DNA of 22,084 nt from Christensenella sp. UBA7703 (GCA_002482505.1 DLGD01000013.1:1-22084), one strand, 5' to 3'. Counted from the stretch's first letter, positions 1 to 6,642 are shown. Translations and numbers: made by a program. The notes: generated by a model from the sequence alone, not told the origin.

Positions 1-49
1 TACTTTTACTTTACAGGTTCACTTGCGACGGTTCTCATTTTTGCGTTTC

Positions 50-406
50 TTACGCTCTGGCCTTCATGGCGATATCGACGAGTTCCTTGAACGCGGTCAT
101 ATCGGTGATGGCGAGGTCGGCGAGGACTTTGCGGTTGATGTTGATGTTCGCAAGCTTCAGTCCGTTGATCAGGCGGCTATAGGTGGTGCCGCAGATGCGC
201 GCGCCTGCGTTGATACGGGCAATCCAGAGGCGGCGATATTCGCGCTTTTTCAGCTTGCGGCCGACATACGCGTACGCCATGGACTTCATTACCTGCTGGG
301 ATGCAGCGCGGTATTGCTTGCTCTTTGCGCCATAGTAACCTTTGGCGAGCCGCAGAACTTTGCGGCGTTTCTTGACGGCATTGACTGCTCTTTTAATTCT
401 GGCCAT
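50..406 (-). CDS. rplT: 50S ribosomal protein L20
   Basis: This 118-residue protein matches full-length bacterial L20. It starts MARIKRAVNAVKKRRKVL and has the conserved GYYGAKSKQYRAA segment and the basic REYRRLWIARINA stretch. L20 binds 23S rRNA domain II early in 50S assembly and in many bacteria represses its own operon by binding mRNA. It is the last gene of infC-rpmI-rplT and begins 15 nt after the rpmI stop with a good ribosome binding site (GGAGGAGAAT) just upstream of the ATG. No convincing terminator hairpin is visible in the 49 bases that remain before the window edge, so the operon may continue leftwards. Confidence 0.98.
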   Translation of the reverse strand: MARIKRAVNAVKKRRKVLRLAKGYYGAKSKQYRAASQQVMKSMAYAYVGRKLKKREYRRLWIARINAGARICGTTYSRLINGLKLANININRKVLADLAITDMTAFKELVDIAMKARA

Positions 407-421
407 AATTCATTCTCCTCC

Positions 422-619
422 TTACGCGTAGGGCAACAGCTTGCGGATTTTCTTTTCTTCGACATCGGCAATGTAGCCGGTCTGACGCAAACCGCGCAGG
501 CGTTTGGTAGATTTTTTGGAGAGGATATGGCGCTTGTACGCTTTGGAGCGCTTGATCTTACCCGATTTCGTGAGGGAGAAGCGCTTTGCCGCTCCACGAT
601 GGGTCTTTAACTTTGGCAT
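422..619 (-). CDS. rpmI: 50S ribosomal protein L35
   Basis: This 65-residue protein has the standard length and signature of L35: MPKLKTHRGAAKRF at the N-terminus, a very basic middle with HILSKKSTKRLRGLR, and a C-terminal RKLLPYA. L35 is a small late-assembling protein of the large ribosomal subunit. The gene lies between infC and rplT in the usual order. A strong AGGAGGA sequence sits about 8 nt before the ATG. The 110-nt gap that separates it from infC carries two look-alike hairpins, annotated separately, which could be the place where L20 controls rpmI-rplT translation. Confidence 0.98.
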   Translation of the reverse strand: MPKLKTHRGAAKRFSLTKSGKIKRSKAYKRHILSKKSTKRLRGLRQTGYIADVEEKKIRKLLPYA

Positions 620-660
620 GGGTCGGTTCCTCCTGGTTCTTTCTTCACATCATATTTTGA

Positions 661-726
661 TCGCTCCGTGAGCGAACCTGATAAACAATCGTACTACTGG
701 ATGATTCAGTTTGCTCCCGTGAGCGA
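661..726 (-). promoter_or_regulatory. Twin hairpins between infC and rpmI
   Basis: Two near-identical inverted repeats lie in the infC-rpmI gap. At 661-675, TCGCTC and GAGCGA flank the 3-nt loop CGT. At 713-724, GCTC and GAGC flank CCGT. The shared core is GCTCC(C)GTGAGCGA. The second hairpin begins 4 nt past the infC stop. Neither has a U-tail, so they do not look like terminators. L20 of other bacteria binds mRNA structures near rpmI, so a role in autoregulation is possible, but that is inference. Confidence 0.4.
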
Positions 727-729
727 GGC

Positions 730-1272
730 TTACGGATTCACTTTTTCGGCGGGTTTCTTCTCAGCCTTGGGAGCGAGAATCATGAACAGGCTTCTGCCTT
801 CCATCTTTGGCTCGCGCTCTTTGATCGCGCTGTCGCCAAGCATCTCGAAGAAGCGGGTCATGACATCCATACCGATCTCGCCGTGTGTGATCTGGCGCCC
901 GCGGAAGCGGATGGACACCTTGACTTTGTCGCCGTCCGCCAGAAACTTGACGCTCTGCTTGGCCTTAATCTCCATATCGCGCACGTCGATGGTGGCGGAG
1001 AGGCGAACCTCTTTGAGTTCGATGATCTTCTGATTCTTACGCTGTTCCTTTTCGCGCTTGCTCATCTCAAAGCGGTATTTGCCGTAGTCCATGAGCTTGC
1101 AGACGGGTGGATTGCTGTTTGGCGAGATTTTGACCAGATCCAGTTCACGCTCGTCGGCCATTTTTTGCGCCGCGCGGACATCTACGATGCCGAGCTGATC
1201 GCCGTTTTCGCCGATTAAGCGGACCTGTGGGTCACGGATCTCTTCATTGATCATCAATTCCGTGATAGCGAT
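730..1272 (-). CDS. infC: Translation initiation factor IF-3 (ATC start)
   Basis: IF-3 binds the 30S subunit, keeps it apart from 50S and proofreads start codons. The N-domain shows the family signature NEEIRDPQVRLIGENGDQLG and the C-domain shows the RFRGRQ motif followed by the GMDVM helix. The usable start is ATC at 1270-1272: GGAGGTG at 1280-1286 sits exactly 7 nt upstream, while the first in-frame ATG (1252-1254) is 25 nt away and the upstream ATG at 1326 lies before the leader terminator. This gives 180 residues, the usual IF-3 length. Rare AUU/AUC/AUA starts are a known feature of infC and let IF-3 repress its own translation. A second in-frame ATC at 1264-1266 is a less well spaced alternative. 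Confidence 0.95.
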   Translation of the reverse strand: MAITELMINEEIRDPQVRLIGENGDQLGIVDVRAAQKMADERELDLVKISPNSNPPVCKLMDYGKYRFEMSKREKEQRKNQKIIELKEVRLSATIDVRDMEIKAKQSVKFLADGDKVKVSIRFRGRQITHGEIGMDVMTRFFEMLGDSAIKEREPKMEGRSLFMILAPKAEKKPAEKVNP

Positions 1273-1290
1273 GGCAGTACACCTCCATAA

Positions 1291-1330
1291 TAAAATTAAA
1301 AATAGTGGGTGCAAGCTGTGCTGCACCCAC
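1291..1330 (-). terminator. Leader attenuator hairpin upstream of infC
   Basis: On the minus strand a perfect 9-bp stem (arms 1322-1330 and 1305-1313, GTGGGTGCA/TGCACCCAC) is followed by a T-rich run, TATTTTTAATTTTATT. It has the form of an intrinsic terminator and lies between the infC promoter and the infC start, so it would act as an attenuator. Bacillota infC operons are known to have regulated leader terminators, commonly tied to L20. Confidence 0.8.
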
Positions 1331-1423
1331 CATGAAACAAACTATCAATAATGAAAGAGTGTTGTGACCATGCCTGACAATCGTCGGCAGGTGAGAAGCG
1401 GGCGCTTCTGCTTGAACATGTTT

Positions 1424-1452
1424 ATTATATGGATTCGCCCATGCCATGTCAA
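1424..1452 (-). promoter_or_regulatory. Consensus sigma-A promoter of infC-rpmI-rplT
   Basis: Minus strand: a perfect TTGACA (1447-1452), a 17-bp spacer and a perfect TATAAT (1424-1429). Transcription should start near 1417, giving a leader of about 145 nt. The leader also contains two further small hairpins (1394-1409 and about 1371-1388) ahead of the terminator at 1291-1330. Confidence 0.9.
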
Positions 1453-1501
1453 GCAAAAAGATGCGAAATATGCCCGAATCCCGCAGAAAATGGAATCCTG
1501 A

Positions 1502-2814
1502 TTAGTCGTCCGCGCCCTGGAGCGCCTCCAGCTTGGACTGCGGCTTGACCGGCTTGCTGTCGCCATGCTTGGCGAGCGAAACGGGGATGATTGCAAGCGC
1601 GATAAACACCGCGGCATAGGGGAAGAGCGTATCGTAGCCGACATATTGCAGCAGATAGCCCGAAACGATAGGCTCACCACCTGCGCCGCCATGGAACAGG
1701 TATAGTAGAAGCCCGTGTATTTGCCGACGTTGCCAAAGCGTGAAATCTCCCAAACCATCGGGAAGGTGTTGACCGTCACCGCCGCCTGCGCAAAGCCGAT
1801 TGCGGCAAACATGACGTACAGCATGGGCGAGAAGGTGCGCGCGCCGATTGCGCCATAGATAAAGCATCCGAGCGCGACGATGAGCCCGATGACGATGGTC
1901 TTCTTACGGCCGATGCGGGAAGCGAGGAAACCGATTGGCAGATAGGCAATGATTGCGGTTCCCGTTGCAACAAGCAGACAGTTGGAGACGTGATTGAGCC
2001 CGGACGCCCACATCTTGGTGGCGTATTTGCTGAACGCGGTGGTCACGGCATTGTAGCCGAGGAACCAGAGCGTGATGGTAGCAAGGATCAGGATCAGGCT
2101 GCGCATGACTTCCGGCGGAAGCTTTTGCTTGCCGTCCACTTCGATGGACTTGCTCTGGTCTTCCTCTTCGGAAACGCCGTAGTTGATGTCCTTCATCTCC
2201 TGCACGAGCTTGCGCTCCGGCACGAAGAAGAGAACCGTCAGCGCCGCGAGAACCATCAGCACCGCGACCGCGAGGAAGAGATAGAGATAGTTCGCGCGAC
2301 CGCTTGCGCTCTCCACGACCAGCATCTTGATCACGACAAGCGTGAATGCGCCGCCGACCGCGCCCATGAGATTGATGATCGCGTTGCCCTTGCTGCGCAC
2401 GGGTTTTGGCGTGACATCCGGCATCAAGGCGACGGCGGGCGAACGATAGGTGCCCATCGTAATCAGCAGCGCGCCTAATACGACGATGAACACGAGCAGC
2501 GAGGTGGAGGGTGCCCAAGCGCCATAGGTGTTGTCCAGCGTTGGGATGAGCATCATCAGCACCACAGCGGTGAATGTACCCGCGACGATGAACGGGATGC
2601 GCCGGCCGACCTTGTCGCTCAGCGCGCCGAACAGCGGCAACAGGAAGAGAGCCACGATGTTGTCAAGGCTCATGATGATGCCCGCCGGGCCATCACCAAG
2701 GTGATAGGTATCGCGCATGATCAGCGGGATGATGGTGTCATACATCTGCCAGAATGCGCTGATCGAGAGAAACGCAAAGCCGACAAGGAACGTGCGCTTG
2801 TAGTTCAGTTTCAT
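1502..2814 (-). pseudogene. MFS transporter, interrupted by a frameshift
   Basis: This is a 12-TM major facilitator transporter resembling SLC45/sugar-cation symporter-type MFS proteins. The N-half has LPLFGALSDKVGRR, the classic loop 2-3 motif, and the second half has ASRIGRKK. The natural start is the ATG at 2814, with GGAGA 7 nt upstream. The reading frame fails near 1671: the first frame runs to YTCSMAAQVV and then becomes Arg/Ser-rich, while the next frame continues as a family-like C-terminus (PIVSGYLLQYVGYDTLFPY) to a TAA at 1502. Restoring one C in AGC(C)CT would rejoin them. It is either a real inactivating mutation or a sequencing error. The substrate is unknown. Without repair, the first frame reads on to 1345 and would end in an unrelated tail. 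Confidence 0.85.
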
Positions 2815-2848
2815 GTTTTTTCTCCGATTTTCATAAAGATAAGACCGA

Positions 2849-2960
2849 ATGCAGACCGACAGACTCTGACCGAGTATGATATACATGGTAACGTATAGCT
2901 GAAAAACGGAATACCATGCAGACCGGCAGACTGCCGCCGAGTGTTATATACATGGTAACG
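2849..2960. repeat. 45-bp imperfect direct repeat upstream of the MFS gene
   Basis: Two 45-bp copies (2849-2893 and 2916-2960) agree at 38 of 45 positions and start 67 bp apart. Both begin ATGCAGACCG and end ATATACATGGTAACG. The second contains a perfect CGGCAG-A-CTGCCG dyad; the first has only a weaker CAGA-C-TCTG in the same place. They fill the space between the divergent MFS and phosphodiesterase genes, so they are good candidates for tandem regulator sites or a duplicated promoter segment. Confidence 0.75.
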
Positions 2961-2975
2961 CAATTGTCGTATAAT
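2947..2975 (+). promoter_or_regulatory. Candidate promoter of the phosphodiesterase-vanZ pair
   Basis: Plus strand: TATACA (2947-2952), a 17-bp spacer and a perfect TATAAT (2970-2975), 45 bp before the start codon at 3020. The -35 box lies inside the right copy of the 45-bp repeat, so a protein bound there could affect this promoter. The -10 is strong and the -35 is weak. Confidence 0.5.
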
Positions 2976-3019
2976 AACAACAAAAATCGACGTAAAAAAT
3001 CAACCGGAGGATGAATAAC

Positions 3020-3856
3020 ATGTGGATTGCGCTCGCTGTGTTGCTTGTGCTTGTTACGCTTTGGTTTGCGCTGATACTACCCGCGCGGAGCAGGAAGGAG
3101 CAACGTGCGCCGTTTGAAAAGCGCACGTTTGCCCACCGCGGGCTGTTTTCGGCTGACCAGAGTGTGCCGGAGAATTCGCTCCCCGCGTTTCAGGCGGCGG
3201 TTGACGCGGGCTATGGCGTGGAGCTGGATGTTCAGCTCACGCGGGACAAGCAGGTTGTCGTGTTTCATGACGACGATCTCAAACGCGCTTGCGGCGTGGA
3301 CGCGCGGGTGGATGCCTATTCGTTCGAGGAGCTGCAAACGCTCTCACTCTTTGGCACGAGCGAGAAGATTCCGCTGTTTACGGATGTGCTGGCGACCATT
3401 GGCGGCAAGATTCCGATGATTGTGGAACTCAAGAGCGGCGGAGACTGGAAAACGCTGTGCCCCAAGACGCTGGAGTTGCTGACGGCCTATCAGGGCGACT
3501 ATTGTGTGGAGAGCTTTCATCCGCTTTTGGTGCGCTGGTTTTATCTCAATGCGCCGCAAATTCTGCGCGGGCAGCTTTCGGAAGCCGCGCGGTACTCGAA
3601 GAAGGGGCTGCCACTGTATCAGGCAATCCTCATGAGTCGGCTGTTCACCAATATCCTCACGCACCCGCACTTTATCGCCTATCGGGTCGGGCCGAAGTGC
3701 CTCTCCGTGCGCCTGAGTGAATGGTTTGGCGCGATGCGCGTCGCCTGGACTGCGCGCCCGACGGACGACCACGCGAAGCTCACGCGGCAAAACGATGCGA
3801 TCATCTTCGAGCACTATTTACCTGAGACGCACTTTGCGCCGGGAGGTAAGCGCTGA
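3020..3856 (+). CDS. Membrane-anchored glycerophosphodiester phosphodiesterase
   Basis: This enzyme of the GDPD family hydrolyses glycerophosphodiesters to glycerol 3-phosphate and an alcohol. One N-terminal TM helix (about residues 2-20) is followed by the TIM-barrel signatures: AHRG (H39, R40), PENSLPAF, ELD (E68, D70) and VVFHDD (H83), which together supply the metal and catalytic residues. The start is set at 3020 because GGAGG (3006-3010) directly abuts the ATG at 3011 but is 9 nt from this one. The protein has 278 residues, normal for the single-domain type. It is followed after 33 nt by a VanZ-like gene, probably in the same transcript. The substrate could be deacylated phospholipid or glycerol-phosphate polymer; the sequence does not decide. 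Confidence 0.92.
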   Translation: MWIALAVLLVLVTLWFALILPARSRKEQRAPFEKRTFAHRGLFSADQSVPENSLPAFQAAVDAGYGVELDVQLTRDKQVVVFHDDDLKRACGVDARVDAYSFEELQTLSLFGTSEKIPLFTDVLATIGGKIPMIVELKSGGDWKTLCPKTLELLTAYQGDYCVESFHPLLVRWFYLNAPQILRGQLSEAARYSKKGLPLYQAILMSRLFTNILTHPHFIAYRVGPKCLSVRLSEWFGAMRVAWTARPTDDHAKLTRQNDAIIFEHYLPETHFAPGGKR

Positions 3857-3889
3857 TGCGCGGGGAAACACCTTGATACAGGAGAAACA

Positions 3890-4519
3890 ATGAAAGAAAT
3901 TGCTTTGATCGGATACGGAGTGCTCTGTACGGTGATTCCCGCAATCGCGCTCTATCTCCTATTAAACGCGCGCAAACGCGCAAAGGGGTTGCCGGAAACG
4001 CGGCATGGGTTTTGGATGATCTTGCTCCTATCCGTCTATGTTGCAGGCGTGTTTTATGTGACGGGTACGGGGACGATCTATGACGTCCGGCAATACGGCT
4101 TGAGCGAAATGGCGACACAGTGGAGCCTTGTTCCGTTTTCCGCCGAGGAATTTGATGTGGTGTCCTATCTACTCAACATCGTTCTCTTTGTTCCGCTTGG
4201 CTTTTTGCTTCCGCTGATTTGGGAAAGCGAGAACGGTTTTTGTAAGATTCTTCTTGCCGGAGTCTTGTTTTCGCTGTTGATCGAGTGCAGCCAGCTGCTC
4301 AACCTGCGTAGTACGGACATCGACGACCTACTGCTCAATACTCTCGGTGCGGTGGTCGGGTTTGCACTTTTCCGCGCGTATGCGTGGCTCTCAAAGCGCG
4401 TCAAGCGGACGCAGACGGCTCCGGCTTGGGAAGTGGCGCTCTATTTTTGCGTGATGTTCTTTGGACATTTCCTGCTCTATCATGAATTTGGGTTTGCGAA
4501 GATATTGTACGGCTTTTGA
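3890..4519 (+). CDS. VanZ-like membrane protein
   Basis: This 209-residue membrane protein has about five TM segments. The VanZ-family core is clear: NIVLFVPLGFLLPL, then SLLIECSQLLNLRSTDIDDLLLNTLGAVVGF. VanZ of Tn1546 gives low-level teicoplanin resistance, but most chromosomal homologues have no established role, so resistance should not be assumed. The ATG has GGAG 5 nt upstream. The gene follows the phosphodiesterase closely and is ended by the hairpin at 4553-4582. An unusual C-terminal extension carries one more hydrophobic helix (VALYFCVMFFGHFLLY). Confidence 0.88.
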   Translation: MKEIALIGYGVLCTVIPAIALYLLLNARKRAKGLPETRHGFWMILLLSVYVAGVFYVTGTGTIYDVRQYGLSEMATQWSLVPFSAEEFDVVSYLLNIVLFVPLGFLLPLIWESENGFCKILLAGVLFSLLIECSQLLNLRSTDIDDLLLNTLGAVVGFALFRAYAWLSKRVKRTQTAPAWEVALYFCVMFFGHFLLYHEFGFAKILYGF

Positions 4520-4552
4520 GAAACTGCAAAAAACGAAAAGGCCGAAAAATGA

Positions 4553-4582
4553 ACCTGACACAATGCTGTCAGGTATTCTTTT
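4553..4582 (+). terminator. Intrinsic terminator after the vanZ-like gene
   Basis: A perfect 8-bp stem (ACCTGACA at 4553-4560, TGTCAGGT at 4567-4574) with a 6-nt loop is followed by ATTCTTTT. It lies 33 nt past the stop codon of the vanZ-like gene. Confidence 0.85.
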
Positions 4583-4626
4583 GTAGAATCAAACTATGAT
4601 GAATGCCAATGCGGGAGGAGATATAA

Positions 4627-5265
4627 ATGGAACAGCAGTTAGATTTTCTAAAACAATACAAGGAGCTCTATCAACCCAAGACAACTCCTTCGATCATCGA
4701 CGTGCCGGAGATGACGTTTTTCGCCGTGGATGGGCACGGCAACCCCAACGAGCCGGACGGCGAATACGGCAAGGCGGTCGGGCTGCTTTACGCGCTGAGC
4801 TATACCATCAAGATGAGCGAAAAGGGAAAAACACCGCTGCCGGGGTTTACTCCGTTTCGTGTTGCACCGCTGGAGGGGTTCTGGCAGATGTCTGGCGGGG
4901 TTCCTGGCGTGGACTATCAGAACAAGGATGCGTTTGAGTGGACGAGCGTGATCCGTCAACCAGATTTTGTGGACGAAAGCGCGTTTGCGTGGGCTTGCGA
5001 ACAGGTGCGTAAAAAGAAGGGGATTGACACCTCCCGCGCGCGGCTGTTGCGCTTTCGCGAAGGGCTGTGCGTGCAGATGATGCACATCGGCCCGTATGAC
5101 ACGGAACCCGCGAGCGTGGCGCGGATGGACGCCTTTCTCGCGGAACATGGCTATCGCAACGATCTTGGCGTTCGCCGCCATCACGAGATCTATCTTGGCG
5201 ATCCTTCCCGCACCGCGCCGGAGCGACTCAAGACGGTGTTAAGGCATCCGATTATCAAGGGGTAA
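4627..5265 (+). CDS. GyrI-like small-molecule-binding domain protein
   Basis: This 212-residue soluble protein belongs to the COG4832-like branch of GyrI/SHS2 ligand-binding proteins. Supporting segments are PEMTFFAVDGHGNPN near residue 30, YALSYTIKM, PLEGFWQM and the C-terminal MHIGPYDTEPASV...HEIYLGDPSR. GyrI-like domains bind small hydrophobic or cationic molecules; this stand-alone branch has also been linked to hydrolysis of electrophilic compounds, but its role here is not evident. The start has GGAGG 8 nt upstream. It is a single-gene unit with terminators on both sides. Confidence 0.88.
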   Translation: MEQQLDFLKQYKELYQPKTTPSIIDVPEMTFFAVDGHGNPNEPDGEYGKAVGLLYALSYTIKMSEKGKTPLPGFTPFRVAPLEGFWQMSGGVPGVDYQNKDAFEWTSVIRQPDFVDESAFAWACEQVRKKKGIDTSRARLLRFREGLCVQMMHIGPYDTEPASVARMDAFLAEHGYRNDLGVRRHHEIYLGDPSRTAPERLKTVLRHPIIKG

Positions 5266-5312
5266 CGCAAGAAAACACCGCACAACAATACCGTCAAAAG
5301 AAACATCCAAAA

Positions 5313-5350
5313 ATCAAAAGCCCCTACCGTTTCTGGTAGAGGCTTTTGAT
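5313..5350 (+). terminator. Strong hairpin terminator after the GyrI-like gene
   Basis: A long stem pairs ATCAAAAGCC (5313-5322) with GGCTTTTGAT (5341-5350). After one mismatch, CTACC pairs with GGTAG around a 6-nt loop. The A-rich and T-rich outer arms mean it could work in both directions. Confidence 0.85.
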
Positions 5351-5459
5351 TGGGATGGGATGGGAGGTAATATTGGGGGTCTGTCAGTCTATGTCCTTGC
5401 TCTGGATATAATGTACTCCGTGCTTGTGGAATAGCAATGGATAGAAAGTGAACTTCCTG
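5351..5459. other. Intergenic stretch with four G-tracts, no gene
   Basis: No convincing coding frame is present. Four G-tracts (5352-5354, 5357-5359, 5362-5364, 5375-5379) with loops of 2, 2 and 10 nt could in principle form a G-quadruplex on the plus strand. A lone TATAAT at 5406-5411 has no good -35 partner and no gene to serve downstream. Confidence 0.4.
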
Positions 5460-5681
5460 TTACACGCCCCAAAGCTCATAGAAATACATTTTTTCACCAG
5501 AGATAACAGCGAAGACGCCGTGTCGAGAACGCACATTCTCCGGCAAAAACCCAGCATTTACGCGAAAAAACAGCGACATCAGTTGATTATCTTTCCGCAA
5601 CTGAACAACAATCATAAAATGTAGGCAAATCCCGTTTGATTTTTCTTCTCTGAAATGAGAAAAAACGTCTTGCATTTTCAT
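5460..5681 (-). CDS. Possible small hypothetical protein
   Basis: This open frame gives about 73 residues from the ATG at 5681 (alternatives at 5675 and 5708). I do not recognise it. The sequence has a protein-like hydrophobic pattern, for example GVFAVISGEKMYFYELWGV at the C-terminus, but the codons are distinctly AT-richer than in neighbouring genes. The ribosome binding site is poor (GGGGG) and any promoter would overlap the divergent tRNA promoter. It may be a transferred small gene or a chance frame in a low-GC patch. No TM helix or signal peptide is evident. Confidence 0.3.
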   Translation of the reverse strand: MKMQDVFSHFREEKSNGICLHFMIVVQLRKDNQLMSLFFRVNAGFLPENVRSRHGVFAVISGEKMYFYELWGV

Positions 5682-5697
5682 CCCCCATGTGTATAAT
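5670..5697 (+). promoter_or_regulatory. Promoter of the tRNA-Val / 6S / tRNA-Gln unit
   Basis: A perfect TATAAT (5692-5697) sits 13 bp before the tRNA-Val gene, with TTGCAT (5670-5675) 16 bp upstream of it. Transcription should start near 5704. No other promoter is visible before the terminator at 6071-6106. Confidence 0.7.
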
Positions 5698-5710
5698 AAT
5701 ATGTGCACTC

Positions 5711-5787
5711 GGGGTTATAGCTCAGCTGGTCAGAGCGCTACGTTGACATCGTAGAGGTCGTTGGTTCGATCCCAACTAATCCCACCA
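5711..5787 (+). tRNA. tRNA-Val (anticodon GAC)
   Basis: A full cloverleaf can be drawn. The acceptor arms are GGGGTTA and TAATCCC (one G-T pair), the D-arm is GCTC/GAGC, the anticodon stem CTACG/CGTAG closes the loop TTGACAT with anticodon GAC, and the T-arm is GTTGG-TTCGATC-CCAAC. Discriminator A and CCA are encoded. It decodes GUC and GUU valine codons. It is the first RNA of the unit and its CCA is only 9 nt before the 6S RNA stem. Confidence 0.97.
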
Positions 5788-5796
5788 CCTTCAAAA

Positions 5797-5979
5797 TTGA
5801 ATATCCTGCGGTGTGCGTTACGTTTTCGGTTATAAACCCACAAAGTAACTTCGGGAGCGTTTCGTTGAGAAGACAAGGTCAGGCCCGTTACGGATGGGAA
5901 GACCGCGGCGATCACGGCGTACCCACCTGCCGAGAGGCGGGTGTTATAAAGAAAGCGAACGGCACTTCGGGATACTCAA
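5797..5979 (+). ncRNA. ssrS: 6S RNA
   Basis: 6S RNA mimics an open promoter and binds the housekeeping RNA polymerase holoenzyme, dampening transcription and serving as template for short pRNAs. The ends form a long interrupted closing stem: TTGAATATCCTGCGGTG at the 5' side pairs with CACTTCGGGATACTCAA at the 3' side, and the pairing continues inward through GCGTT/AACGG and CGTTTTC/GAAAGCG. The middle is a large unpaired region, then a GC-rich terminal stem (CACCTGCC-GAGA-GGCGGGTG, about 5928-5947). The total of about 183 nt is the normal size. The gene is flanked within about 10 nt by tRNA genes on both sides and has no promoter of its own that I can see. The ends are estimated from the stem. 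Confidence 0.83.
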
Positions 5980-5989
5980 CAATCCATAT

Positions 5990-6063
5990 TGCGGAATTGT
6001 GTAATGGTAGCACCTACGACTCTGACTCGTATTGTCTAGGTTCGAGTCCTAGTTCCGCAGCCA
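5990..6063 (+). tRNA. tRNA-Gln (anticodon CTG)
   Basis: Acceptor TGCGGAA pairs with TTCCGCA, the D-arm is GTGT/GCAC, and the anticodon stem TACGA/TCGTA closes the loop CTCTGAC with anticodon CTG. The T-arm is CTAGG-TTCGAGT-CCTAG, followed by discriminator G and an encoded CCA. It reads CAG codons. It begins 10 nt after the 6S closing stem and is followed after 7 nt by the terminator. Confidence 0.96.
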
Positions 6064-6070
6064 CAAGGAT

Positions 6071-6106
6071 AACAAAAAAACTCGCTGTTTTAGCGGGTTT
6101 TTTGTT
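6071..6106. terminator. Bidirectional terminator after tRNA-Gln
   Basis: AACAAAAAAACTCGCT and TAGCGGGTTTTTTGTT form a stem with a short loop. It has a T-run for the plus-strand RNA unit and, read backwards, a T-run for the minus-strand ImmA-like gene that ends at 6169. Confidence 0.9.
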
Positions 6107-6168
6107 GTTTTTGAAGATTGGTTTTGCGGAAGAGTACACCAATAACACACAGTTCGCCAGCCCGGAAA

Positions 6169-6642
6169 TCACTCTGGAACGGTGGTGACCGACGTTTTTT
6201 CACCACTGGATTCTTCCGGCGGCACATCCGGCGACCAAAGACCGCGCGCCATGTACCAGTCGATCGATTCGCGCAAAAACTCCACGCTGACGTTGAGGGT
6301 AAACGCGATTTCGTAGATGTCGTCCGTGTTGCGCGCGGCGGTGCGGATTGCGTCCGGTGAAAGCAGGCGGTCGTGCGCCCATTTACGCGCCTTTGCCTCC
6401 GCGCGCCAGTCGTCCGCGGCGTTATAGTGCAGCCGACGATCCGAACCGGTATAGTGGTGCCCAAGCTCCTCGGCAAGCCAGCAGGCGCGCTCCGCCTGCG
6501 TGCCATCCTGCCGGATGATGATGTGCTCGCCCGTTTCGGTTTTGATGTAGGCCGCAGACATGCCGGGCACGGGGATTTCGCGCTCGTGCACTTCAATTCC
6601 GCGTTCGCCCGCTTCTACGGTGAGTTCTTCGATGCGATCCAT
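6169..6642 (-). CDS. ImmA/IrrE-type protein with altered HEXXH motif
   Basis: This 157-residue protein is of the ImmA/IrrE metallopeptidase family, whose best-known members cleave a partner XRE repressor to relieve repression. The region ERACWLAEELGHHYTG (about 51-66) is the metal-binding helix, but the first His of HEXXH is Glu here (E58-E59-L60-G61-H62). The later EAKARKWAHDRLL segment is the family's second conserved helix. The same EELGHH variant occurs, as I recall, in other clostridial and phage members, so it may still be active. The gene follows an XRE regulator on the same strand with a 128-nt gap, the usual ImmR-ImmA pairing. AGGAG lies about 11 nt before the ATG. No integrase or phage gene accompanies it here. 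Confidence 0.85.
   Translation of the reverse strand: MDRIEELTVEAGERGIEVHEREIPVPGMSAAYIKTETGEHIIIRQDGTQAERACWLAEELGHHYTGSDRRLHYNAADDWRAEAKARKWAHDRLLSPDAIRTAARNTDDIYEIAFTLNVSVEFLRESIDWYMARGLWSPDVPPEESSGEKTSVTTVPE

Noticed and set aside
1345..1501. Extended C-terminus of the first MFS frame running into the infC leader
   Set aside because: The extension is Arg/Ser-rich, unlike an MFS protein, and covers the infC promoter; it is a consequence of the frameshift.
3890..4519. Glycopeptide resistance determinant
   Set aside because: Only a VanZ-like gene is present, without vanHAX or a regulator; chromosomal VanZ relatives are common and mostly of unknown function.
5742..5747. TTGACA inside tRNA-Val as a -35 box for a separate 6S promoter
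   Set aside because: It is the anticodon loop itself, and no -10 box lies 16-18 bp downstream.
5797..5979. SRP RNA as an alternative identity for the RNA between the tRNAs
   Set aside because: A GGTCAGG segment is present, but the conserved SRP Alu/Alm loop (GGAAGCAGC context) is absent and the long closing stem with a central open region fits 6S RNA.
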